Source: an uncultured Thiodictyon sp.
Lineage (GTDB): Bacteria; Pseudomonadota; Gammaproteobacteria; Chromatiales; Chromatiaceae
DNA: 36,757 nucleotides
Assembly (NCBI RefSeq): GCF_903946935.1
Contig: NZ_CAJAXH010000039.1
Span: 1 to 36,757 of the forward strand
Direction of reading: 5' to 3'
In this document: positions 9,554-16,130 of the stretch, in pieces
Position numbering within the stretch: the stretch's first letter is position 1
Layout of the letters: every line of letters begins with the position of its first letter
Program-made: the position numbers and the translations under genes
Notes under the pieces: model-generated
Databases searched by the model: none
Told to the model about the DNA's origin: nothing
What the model saw: the letters and a program-made list of their open reading frames with translations, nothing else

Positions 9554-9610
9554 CCGCAAATGAACGCCAATGAACGCAAGTAATCAAGATTCTTGCGTTC
9601 ATTTGCGGAC
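9554..9610. repeat. Palindromic repeat family A, copy 1
   Basis: CCGCAAATGAACGC at the left end is matched by inverted GCGTTCATTTGCGG at the right end, with an inner arm pair TGAACGCAAG / CTTGCGTTCA. It lies immediately 3' of folE. Related copies are at 22656-22715 and 36497-36518. It probably forms a stable hairpin in RNA and may act as an mRNA 3'-end element. Confidence 0.75.
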
Positions 9611-9699
9611 ACACCTCTTTTCGCGCGGCCCGGGCCCGCGCAGCGTCTCGGCTAGGTTAGAATGCGCCCCCCGACCCGCCGCCCCTGGAATCCCGTGCC

Positions 9700-11178
9700 T
9701 TGAACCCGCTTAAGCGTCTCGCCTCCCAGACCGCCGTCTACGGGGTCAGCAGCGTCCTCGGGCGCTTTCTCAACTATCTCCTGGTGCCGCTTTTCACCTA
9801 CACCTTCGCGCCGGCGCAGTACGGGGTGGTGGCCGAGTTCTATGCCTACATGGGATTTTTTGCGGTGCTCCTCACCTTCGGGCTGGAGACCGGCTATTTC
9901 CGCTTCCGCGCCAGCGGGGAGCAGGCACCACAGGTGGTCTACGCCACGGCGCTGCGCTTTATGGTATTGGCAAACCTAGTGTTTATGCTCGTCGCCTGGT
10001 TCCTGCGGCAACCCGCCGCGGACCTGCTGCGACACCCGCAACACAGTGAATATATCTGGTGGTGCGCCGCCATCCTGGCCCTGGACTCGATCGGCGCAGT
10101 GGCCTTCGCCAGGCTGCGGGCGGAGAATCAGGCACTGCGCTTCGCGGTGATCAAGGTGCTGGAGATCGCCCTCAATGTCGGGCTTAACCTGGTCTTCATC
10201 CTGGGGTTGCGGGCGGCCTTCGAGACCGACCCCGCGAGCCTCCTGGGCCGGCTGTGGGACCCAGCGGTGGGCGTCGGCTATGTGTTAATCGCCAACCTGG
10301 CGGCGAGCGGGCTCAAGATCCTGATGCTGGCGCCCCAGTTCAAGGGGGGGCTGCGGGGATTCGATGGGGCGCTGGCCCGCCGCCTGCTGCGCTATTCACT
10401 GCCGATGGTGGTCATCGGCCTGGCCGGGATCGTCAATGAGATGCTGGACCGGGCGGCGCTCAAATATCTGCTGCCGTTCGACGATGCGACCAACATGGCG
10501 CAACTTGGCATTTACAGCGCCTGTTACAAGCTCTCGATCCTGATGACGCTATTCATCCAGGCCTTCCGCTATGCTGGCGAGCCCTTCTTTTTCGCCCACG
10601 CCAAGCGGGCCGATGCCGGGCGCACCTATGCCGCCGTACTCAATTGGTTTGTCATCTGCTGTGTCTTCCTCTTTCTGCTGGTCACGCTGTTCCTGGATGT
10701 GTTCCAGTATTTCGTGGGGGCGGCCTACCGGGAGGGGTTGAGCGTGGTCCCGGTGCTGCTGTTTGCCAACCTGCTGCTCGGCATCTATGTCAACCTGTCG
10801 ATCTGGTACAAGCTCACCGATCGGACGCTGATGGGGGCCTGGGTCTCACTGATCGGCGCGGCCATCACGGTCGGCGTGCTGCTGACACTGATCCCACGCT
10901 ATGGCTATGCCGGGGCGGCCTGGGCGCATCTGGCCTGTTACAGCGCGATGGTGCTGATCTCCTATGTGCTCGGGCGACGCTACTACCCGGTCCCCTATGA
11001 CCTCAAGCGGGTCTTCGGTTATCTGGCCCTGGGTCTGGGTCTCTATGGGCTGAGTCGGGCGATGGTCGGTGGGCTGGCGTGGCACCCACTGCCGGTGGGG
11101 GCATCGCTGCTCGCACTTTTCCTGGCGCTGGTGTTCCTGATCGACGGGCGGGCATTGATCCGTCGCCGACCGATTTGA
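9700..11178 (+). CDS. Polysaccharide flippase (MOP/MATE superfamily, Wzx-like)
   Basis: A 492-residue integral membrane protein with hydrophobic segments throughout (roughly 12-14), starting KRLASQTAVYGVSSVLGRFL, the typical N-terminus of oligosaccharide flippases (RfbX/Wzx type). Such proteins move lipid-linked oligosaccharides across the inner membrane for O-antigen or exopolysaccharide assembly. The start is TTG at 9700; no in-frame ATG fits, and a TTAGAAT at 9657-9663 is a plausible -10 box. The 3' end faces the opgG-like gene and overlaps the out-of-frame tail of its reading frame. No glycosyltransferase is adjacent, so the substrate is unknown. Confidence 0.85.
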   Translation: MNPLKRLASQTAVYGVSSVLGRFLNYLLVPLFTYTFAPAQYGVVAEFYAYMGFFAVLLTFGLETGYFRFRASGEQAPQVVYATALRFMVLANLVFMLVAWFLRQPAADLLRHPQHSEYIWWCAAILALDSIGAVAFARLRAENQALRFAVIKVLEIALNVGLNLVFILGLRAAFETDPASLLGRLWDPAVGVGYVLIANLAASGLKILMLAPQFKGGLRGFDGALARRLLRYSLPMVVIGLAGIVNEMLDRAALKYLLPFDDATNMAQLGIYSACYKLSILMTLFIQAFRYAGEPFFFAHAKRADAGRTYAAVLNWFVICCVFLFLLVTLFLDVFQYFVGAAYREGLSVVPVLLFANLLLGIYVNLSIWYKLTDRTLMGAWVSLIGAAITVGVLLTLIPRYGYAGAAWAHLACYSAMVLISYVLGRRYYPVPYDLKRVFGYLALGLGLYGLSRAMVGGLAWHPLPVGASLLALFLALVFLIDGRALIRRRPI

Positions 11179-12535
11179 GCCCTGATGGGAGCCACTGCCC
11201 GGTCGTGTTGAACTTTTTCCCGCTCTGGTTTCCGCTCTGGGCGAGGATGGTGCCGGTCACCGCGCCCGGCGGATCGGCTTGGCCCGGCGGCAGGGCCGAG
11301 GCGGTCACGGTATAGCTGAAGGTCGCGCCATCGTCGGCCGCCAGCGCAACCGGCAGGTCGTCCAGGAATTCCGCATAGGCGACGACATTGTCCTCACCCT
11401 CGTAGTTGCTCCCATAGGCCATCAGCTTCACTGAATAGGCCAGGTCCGATTCCACATCGTCGACCCACAGGCTCGCCCGCCGGGCATACTCGGCGGACGC
11501 ATAGGCCTGATAGTGGGCCGGCGCGCGATCGCTTTGCATCAGTCCGAAACAGGGGGCGGGACCGAACTCGTAAATGGCTGGCGGCTCTCCAACGACCGGG
11601 GCCAGACCCTCGAGCGAGACGGCGGCCTGTCCGCAGACCATCAGCGTATCGGCATCATGGGCTTGGTCTTTACGATCGGCCGGCGTATCCGCCGCCCCCT
11701 TCCAGAACATACTGCTCATGGCGAGCGGACTGACCTTGGCCCCTGGCGGACCGACATAGCCCGCGCGCGGATAGAACCGCAGCGTCGTCTGCATCCGTGT
11801 GCTCAACCCCGGCATCATCACCGCCTGCATACAGGCAGTGAAGGGCGCACTTTCGATGACCCCGTGCAGCGCGAAGCGATGTTCAGGCAGCGGCCGCACA
11901 GCGAGTTTGGTGAGCCGCGGCTTGGCCTCGACCTCGCCGACGTTATAGGCCCCCAACCGCAGGCTGGTGCCCAAACCGGTGTCGAGCCCGGCCAGACAGA
12001 CATAGCCGCTGCCCCCGATATAGGCGAATTGCGGCCAGGTCCGTGCGCGACCCAGCCGTGCGCCAAGCGCCAGGGCCGTGACGCTCCGCGCGGCCGCCGG
12101 GATGCGCCTCGGCAATGGCGGCTCGATCGCCGGTGAGCGATAGTTGAAGTCGGACCATTCATAGGCCCCGGAACGATAGGGACCGGCCACAGCGGTGGCG
12201 AACCGCAGATCGATCGGTTCCTTATGCACATTGCCGCGCGGCAGCGCAATGGCCCAGAGGTAGCGGTCGCTGTAGAGCGGGTGGCGGGGCCAGATGCGAT
12301 TGTATTCATCGAAGACCAGACCCGGGGCGTCCTTGGCGCCGGTCGGCGGCGGATCGAACAGCGGCAGCGGCGTCGGCACGACCTCCACATAGGGCTGGTG
12401 CGACTGCTCGAAGGCGGTCTGACAGACCCCTTCAAAGTCGCTCTCGATTTCCGGAAAACCGCTACGCACCAGAGTCGGCTGGGGGTCCAGCAAGAACACA
12501 GGCAGAAAGGCAATAACGAGGCGATGAATGAACAC
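11003..12535 (-). CDS. Divergent OpgG/MdoG-like periplasmic glucan biosynthesis protein, C-terminus apparently lost
   Basis: OpgG proteins are periplasmic beta-sandwich proteins needed to make osmoregulated glucans. Family segments visible are SPLAMSSMFWKG (E. coli APLTSMFLFG), FGLMQSDRAPAHYQAY (GLLQRGRDF-F), RRASLWVDD (LRPSAWV) and VVAYAEFLDDLP (NIVAYWTPDQLP). Similarity ends near SGKKFN at about 11205-11220. The remaining 70 or so residues are Pro/Arg-rich and are simply the antisense of the flippase 3' end, so roughly the last 85-100 residues of the C-terminal domain are missing. The start is GTG at 12535 with GGAG 7 bases upstream, followed by a hydrophobic, signal-like segment. Function after truncation is doubtful. 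Confidence 0.6.
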   Translation of the reverse strand: MFIHRLVIAFLPVFLLDPQPTLVRSGFPEIESDFEGVCQTAFEQSHQPYVEVVPTPLPLFDPPPTGAKDAPGLVFDEYNRIWPRHPLYSDRYLWAIALPRGNVHKEPIDLRFATAVAGPYRSGAYEWSDFNYRSPAIEPPLPRRIPAAARSVTALALGARLGRARTWPQFAYIGGSGYVCLAGLDTGLGTSLRLGAYNVGEVEAKPRLTKLAVRPLPEHRFALHGVIESAPFTACMQAVMMPGLSTRMQTTLRFYPRAGYVGPPGAKVSPLAMSSMFWKGAADTPADRKDQAHDADTLMVCGQAAVSLEGLAPVVGEPPAIYEFGPAPCFGLMQSDRAPAHYQAYASAEYARRASLWVDDVESDLAYSVKLMAYGSNYEGEDNVVAYAEFLDDLPVALAADDGATFSYTVTASALPPGQADPPGAVTGTILAQSGNQSGKKFNTTGQWLPSGLKSVGDGSMPARRSGTPAPGKVRAAMPPPAVGATPAHRPSPDSAHRDPDPGPDNRRPA

Positions 12536-12757
12536 GGGATCGCTCCATGGTGGTAAAGGACTCGACCCTGGAGTAGCGAACCGACAGGCACGGTCGCGAC
12601 CCCATCACCATGGTTATGCCTGGGGGGTGGGCGGTGAAAGGCCAAATGAAACTGAAGCCGTGTCCGCGGGGGACGCCCATCATCCGGGGTGGCTAGTCGT
12701 GCTCCCATGGCCGTTGCCCCGGTGCGCCACGACCAAGCTTTTTTGCCCAGCATCGCG

Positions 12758-12820
12758 ATTGGCCTTTTGGCTTTCGCCGCCCCCCCTCGGCAATAGAGAG
12801 TGAAGGCCGCCGCTATCGGG
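12758..12820 (+). repeat. Repeat family B, copy 1
   Basis: About 63 bases containing CCTTTTGGCTTTCGCC, a C-run, GGCAATAG and GTGAAGGCCGCCGCTATCGG in order. Two more copies in inverted orientation are at 14571-14634 and 15841-15910. Each copy points toward the 5' end of a secreted-protein gene, here the gene starting at 13018, about 200 bases downstream. The stretch 12536-13017 holds no other gene I can support. Confidence 0.65.
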
Positions 12821-13017
12821 ATGCGGCCGCTGCAACCCCCGCCGCAGCCGATCGCCGCGAGGTGCGGCTGTCTGATCAAGGATGAACGTTGAGCGACACG
12901 CCGTACGCACCGGCCGCGTCAGTCGACGCACGGACTTTCGCCGGGTATTGCCGATTGCCGCAACGACAATGCCTAACTCGCCAATCACTTTGCGGCACTC
13001 AATGCTGGAGAAAAACT

Positions 13018-13614
13018 ATGTTTGTGAATCGTAAGCTAAGCCTCGGCCTGGGATTGTTGAGCGTGATCCTGGCGACCGAGACCGCCAGCGCCGCGCCAGC
13101 CGCGGTCAGCGTCGCCGGCAAGACCTCGGTGACCTTTGTGGTCAACGGTCTGGCTAACGCCATTGGTTTTGGTGGGCATTTTTCCACGGGCAGTAATGAG
13201 AATGGTTATGGCGGCACCTATGCTGAATGCCATTTCGTCGCCGGGACGGTGGCCGCCCCCTCAGGGAACCTGACGCTCGTGTGCTACGACGGCTATGAGT
13301 CCCCGACCGCGCACACCAATATGTTCCGCCTTGAACTGGGGCCAAAAGTGGAAAACGGTAAGCCGGCCATTTCGCATGCAACCTTCACGGTCAGCAACCG
13401 GGGCGTGCAGGTGGATGTGACCCGCATCGCCACCAACGTCTATACTGCCGAAACAAAGCCGTATACGATCACGTCGTTTTTTCCGCTGCGCGAGTCCACG
13501 GGGTTTTTCGCCACCGGAACGATCTACTACGACAATGACGGCAACGGCGTCTTGAACAATGACTCAAGCCGTCAAGGCACGGGATATTCAGTCGCCATTC
13601 CGATCGTCCGCTGA
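13018..13614 (+). CDS. Secreted protein of unknown function
   Basis: A 198-residue protein with a clear Sec signal peptide (LSLGLGLLSVILA then TASAAP, cleavage expected near residue 26). The mature part is beta-rich with many Gly, Thr, Asn and Tyr residues and two cysteines (AECHF, LVCYDGY) that may form a disulfide. I recognise no family. The ATG at 13018 is preceded by GGAG at 7 bases; a longer frame from 12889 would bury the signal peptide and is not favoured. A hairpin follows the stop, so it is probably monocistronic. Confidence 0.75.
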   Translation: MFVNRKLSLGLGLLSVILATETASAAPAAVSVAGKTSVTFVVNGLANAIGFGGHFSTGSNENGYGGTYAECHFVAGTVAAPSGNLTLVCYDGYESPTAHTNMFRLELGPKVENGKPAISHATFTVSNRGVQVDVTRIATNVYTAETKPYTITSFFPLRESTGFFATGTIYYDNDGNGVLNNDSSRQGTGYSVAIPIVR

Positions 13615-13624
13615 AATTGGGGCA

Positions 13625-13650
13625 CAGGGTGGGCGGGCGCGCCCACCCTG
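13625..13650 (+). terminator. Strong hairpin after the secreted-protein gene
   Basis: A perfect 10-base stem (CAGGGTGGGC / GCCCACCCTG, 6-base loop) starts 11 bases after the stop codon. There is no following T-run, so it could be a Rho-assisted terminator or a 3'-end stabiliser. Confidence 0.55.
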
Positions 13651-13802
13651 GTCCCGGCAGGAGGCCTGGACCAAGCGCCAGGGAAGACCTTGGTCATCGT
13701 TCCGACCAACGGTGACCGGTCGCGAACCGACGACCTTGCCGCTCACAAGCCGGCCGCAGGGATGATCAAGGCCGCACGCTGCACCTTTCGATGATCGTTT
13801 TG

Positions 13803-13912
13803 TTAAGCCGTTCGTGGTGAGCTTGTCGAACCACGGACGGCTTAACTTGAGTCGGTTAAGGATTTCCCGTTTACCCTTCGACAGGCTCAGAGCAAACCGA
13901 AAATCTTTAACC
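13803..13912. repeat. Composite palindromic extragenic element
   Basis: Two nested inverted repeats: TTAAGCCGTTCGTGGT (13803-13818) pairs 15 of 16 with 13830-13845, and GGTTAAGGATTT (13854-13865) pairs 11 of 12 with 13901-13912. Between them is CCCTTCGACAGGCTCAG, and GAGCTTGTCGAACCAC lies in the first hairpin. TTCGTGGTGAGCTTGTCGAA / CTTCGACAGGCTCAG motifs are, as I recall, a widespread dispersed repeat in proteobacterial genomes. It occupies most of the 366-base gap 13615-13980; I see no gene there. Confidence 0.7.
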
Positions 13913-13980
13913 TAATGGCAGTGCCGCTGGAGTGTGGGAACGAGAAAGCGGGGCCAGCGCAATGCTGGCCCTGCTCTCCG

Positions 13981-14592
13981 TCAATTCCAGCAGTTAGCTG
14001 GTCGATCGTTGATCTTTACCCAATAACGCGTGTCGGGATTCAAGTTGCCATAGGCATAGAAATACCACCCACCCGGGCTCGCACTGGAGGCTGGCCAGGG
14101 ACTCGCCGAATTCCAGTTGGTGGCATTTCCGCAAAACCTGTTCAGTCCCATGCCAGACCGTTGCTTGCCATCATGATGCTCGGCCATCTTCCAGCCGGCG
14201 CCGAACTGGCTCGCGCAGAGTGCATCAGCCGCAGCGATGGAGTGGAGACTGGCACCTGCCACCGGCATGGTGGCGGCGACATGACCTTGCGCCCAGCCGT
14301 TATAATATTCGCAGGGCATGACACCCCCACAGATCGCGGGGACGGCATAGTTCGGACGCGGTGACCCATCGACCTTCAAGCACAGGACCGGTAGCGCGAC
14401 CGAACAGGCGGTATCACCCTTATAGGCGTCGCAGTTCCCGCATCCGACCCGATCGATGCCCAGGGTATTGTCGTGCGAGGTGCCCCAGCTCACCCCATTT
14501 CGAGCGAACGCCGATCCAGTCACCGATGCCGCAATGACGAATGGGAAGAAATGGTGCCGACTAGGTCGGTGCCCGACAGCGGCTGCCTTCAT
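13981..14592 (-). CDS. Secreted cysteine-rich protein of unknown function
   Basis: The frame encodes 203 residues. A hydrophobic stretch FFPFVIAASVTGSAFA near residues 15-30 looks like a signal peptide. The mature part has about ten cysteines (CGNCDAYKGDTAC, LCLKVDG, ICGGVMPC) and ends with an aromatic motif (GGWYFYAYGNLNPDTRYW, then INDRPANCWN). I have seen similar C-termini in hypothetical secreted proteins but cannot name a family. The only usable start, ATG at 14592, lies inside repeat family B copy 2 and has no Shine-Dalgarno, so the repeat may have replaced the original 5' end. Disulfide-stabilised export to the periplasm or outside is inferred. Confidence 0.65.
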   Translation of the reverse strand: MKAAAVGHRPSRHHFFPFVIAASVTGSAFARNGVSWGTSHDNTLGIDRVGCGNCDAYKGDTACSVALPVLCLKVDGSPRPNYAVPAICGGVMPCEYYNGWAQGHVAATMPVAGASLHSIAAADALCASQFGAGWKMAEHHDGKQRSGMGLNRFCGNATNWNSASPWPASSASPGGWYFYAYGNLNPDTRYWVKINDRPANCWN

Positions 14593-14634
14593 CGACTATT
14601 GCCCGGGGGGCGGGGTGGCAAAAGCCAATAGGCA
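14571..14634 (-). repeat. Repeat family B, copy 2
   Basis: On the minus strand it reads CCTATTGGCTTTTGCC, a C-rich run, GGGCAATAG and ATGAAGGCAGCCGCTGTCGG. It overlaps the start codon and first seven or so codons of the cysteine-rich secreted protein. It matches copies 1 and 3 in element order and spacing. Confidence 0.65.
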
Positions 14635-14657
14635 GTGCGATCTAGCGGTCGGTGTTA

Positions 14658-15407
14658 CTACGCCGCAAGGTGCAAAGGTGTGGGTGCCCCCATGTCAAGT
14701 TCCAAAAGGGCGTACTGATCGACCTCGGGACGCAACCGCACCGTCCCTTCCTGCGCATCCAGGACCTCCACCACGCGCGCCAAACTCCGGAACGCCGCCG
14801 CGTTGTCCAAGGCCGCGCTGAGTTGCACCGCCCGCCCGAGCAGGAGTGTGGCCAGGGTGAGATCGCCCCGGCATTGGGCCGCCAGACCATCGTGGGTCGA
14901 CTCGGCCAGCTCCTGCTGGGCGTTGCAATAGGCCACCCGGGGATCGACCTGCGCGGCCAGGGCCAGGTCGGCGGTCCAGTCCGCAACGACCCGCCCCCCG
15001 TCGATCGCGGTCTCGGCACCCTGGTGTATACACAGGACTTGCAACCAGAAGGCCAGCGCATCCTCGCCTGCCTCATGAGGGGACAGTTGAGCCACCACGA
15101 AATAGTCGCGCGACTCGCTCCCCCAGGTGCCCAAGGGGACATCAATGGCGCCGCTGTCTTGAACCCCCAGCCCGATCAGCTCGACGCGCTCCGGGGACTG
15201 CTGTTGCACCGAGGTGATGCGGCAACCCCGCGGGGGCTCAAGACGCAGCCTGACCTGGCCCAAGCCGCCGAGCGGGACCAGTGCGTCGGGGCATGCCGCG
15301 GTGAGGGTCAGGACCACCTCGAGCCGGGTCGCCCCCGGCAGGAGGTGCGGGTTGTAGGATGCCTCAATCGAGAACGGTCGCGCGTCGGCCCCGGCGTATT
15401 GCATCAT
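14658..15407 (-). CDS. VWA-protein-like protein lacking the VWA domain
   Basis: A 249-residue protein. Residues near the start (SYNPHLLPGATRLEVVLTLT) resemble the strand that precedes the von Willebrand factor A domain in a bacterial VWA family, and the rest resembles what follows it: GSESRDYFVV, DPRVAYCNAQQELAEST, AAQCRGDLTLATLLLGRAVQ and DAQEGTVRLRPEVD. The VWA domain of about 190 residues, with its metal-binding DxSxS motif, is absent. Such proteins often sit with PP2C phosphatases, FHA proteins and kinases; none is here. The start at 15407 (ATGATG) follows GGGGAT by 8 bases; a frame from 15431 would overlap the upstream stop. The relation is from memory of family sequences. Confidence 0.55.
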   Translation of the reverse strand: MMQYAGADARPFSIEASYNPHLLPGATRLEVVLTLTAACPDALVPLGGLGQVRLRLEPPRGCRITSVQQQSPERVELIGLGVQDSGAIDVPLGTWGSESRDYFVVAQLSPHEAGEDALAFWLQVLCIHQGAETAIDGGRVVADWTADLALAAQVDPRVAYCNAQQELAESTHDGLAAQCRGDLTLATLLLGRAVQLSAALDNAAAFRSLARVVEVLDAQEGTVRLRPEVDQYALLELDMGAPTPLHLAA

Positions 15408-15427
15408 CACGGCAGATCCCCATCGGC

Positions 15428-15757
15428 TCAACGGTAATCACCGCCGCAATGACGATTAAGGCCCTCGGCGGCTCCATACCCCGCGAAACCGTAGCACGAA
15501 CCATGATCATGATGGTGGTGATGGTGGTGGTGATGATGGTGGTATGCGTAGCGATAAGGGTGGGCCGCGGCGACCTCTGCTTCATATTGCTGCCGTATGG
15601 CCTCTTGCTGCGCCGCTTTGATCGCCGGCTCGCCCCATTCAGGCACCCGACTGAAGAAAGCCTGGATTTGCTCTGGTGGAGGCTCGGCGAAGGTCGCGCA
15701 GCTAACCAGTAGGCCAACCAGGGCGCCGCAGCACCGGCACTTGACATTGACGTTCAT
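15428..15757 (-). CDS. Small secreted protein with a polyhistidine tract
   Basis: A 109-residue protein with an N-terminal signal-like segment (GALVGLLVSCATFAEP), a helical charged middle and a run of 11 histidines followed by Asp-His-Gly. Most His codons alternate CAC and CAT, giving a trinucleotide-like DNA tract at about 15505-15545 that could vary in length. His tracts bind Ni, Zn, Co or Cu, so metal binding or storage is plausible but unproven. The ATG at 15757 has GGGAG about 8 bases upstream. The stop lies 20 bases before the VWA-like gene, so the two are probably cotranscribed. Confidence 0.7.
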   Translation of the reverse strand: MNVNVKCRCCGALVGLLVSCATFAEPPPEQIQAFFSRVPEWGEPAIKAAQQEAIRQQYEAEVAAAHPYRYAYHHHHHHHHHHHDHGSCYGFAGYGAAEGLNRHCGGDYR

Positions 15758-15840
15758 CTGCTCAACTCCCATTTGACACTCACTTGAATCTGGCAACTGC
15801 CTCGCCTCCTCAGTGACGACGGCGGGCGCGAAATCAGTCC

Positions 15841-15910
15841 GATACCGGCGACGGCTGCCTTCACCCCCTCTTGCCCGGGGGGGCGCGTGACAAAAGCAAA
15901 AAAGGGGGAG
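15841..15910 (-). repeat. Repeat family B, copy 3
   Basis: On the minus strand it reads CCTTTTTTGCTTTTGTCA, a C-run, CCCGGGCAAGAGG and GTGAAGGCAGCCGTCGCCGG. It lies about 85 bases upstream of the His-tract secreted protein start and points toward it. The gap 15797-16130 holds this copy, one family C palindrome (16031-16049) and no gene I can support. Confidence 0.65.
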
Positions 15911-16027
15911 CGAGCGCAGTGCGGCGATCCCTGACCGGGACTTGCGGATGCCTGGCGGACGGGAAAACGACTGGTGGGCACGTCGGTATGCCCGATGTGG
16001 AGGTTGATGCTGGCCATCCCTGGCGCT

Positions 16028-16052
16028 GGGTTCCGGCGTCCGGCCGGAACGA
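16028..16052. repeat. REP-like palindrome, family C, copy 2
   Basis: The core TTCCGGCGTCCGGCCGGAA (16031-16049) differs by one base in length from the copy at 1741-1760. It lies between the RCC1 gene 3' end and repeat B copy 3. Confidence 0.6.
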
Positions 16053-16130
16053 CGGACCTAAGCGATGAGGTCGAACGACGCAGGAGACGGCGGCGCGCCG
16101 GCTCCCTGCGGTGGGCAAAGCTCCGGCGGC

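Noticed and set aside
11818-12879. 353-residue minus-strand frame overlapping the opgG-like gene
   Set aside because: Its sequence is Arg/Pro/Ser-rich shadow, while the other frame shows OpgG motifs.
15754-16017. 87-residue minus-strand frame overlapping the His-tract protein start by ATGA
   Set aside because: It is built from repeat B copy 3 and flanking noncoding sequence with no protein-like domain; the ATGA overlap seems accidental.
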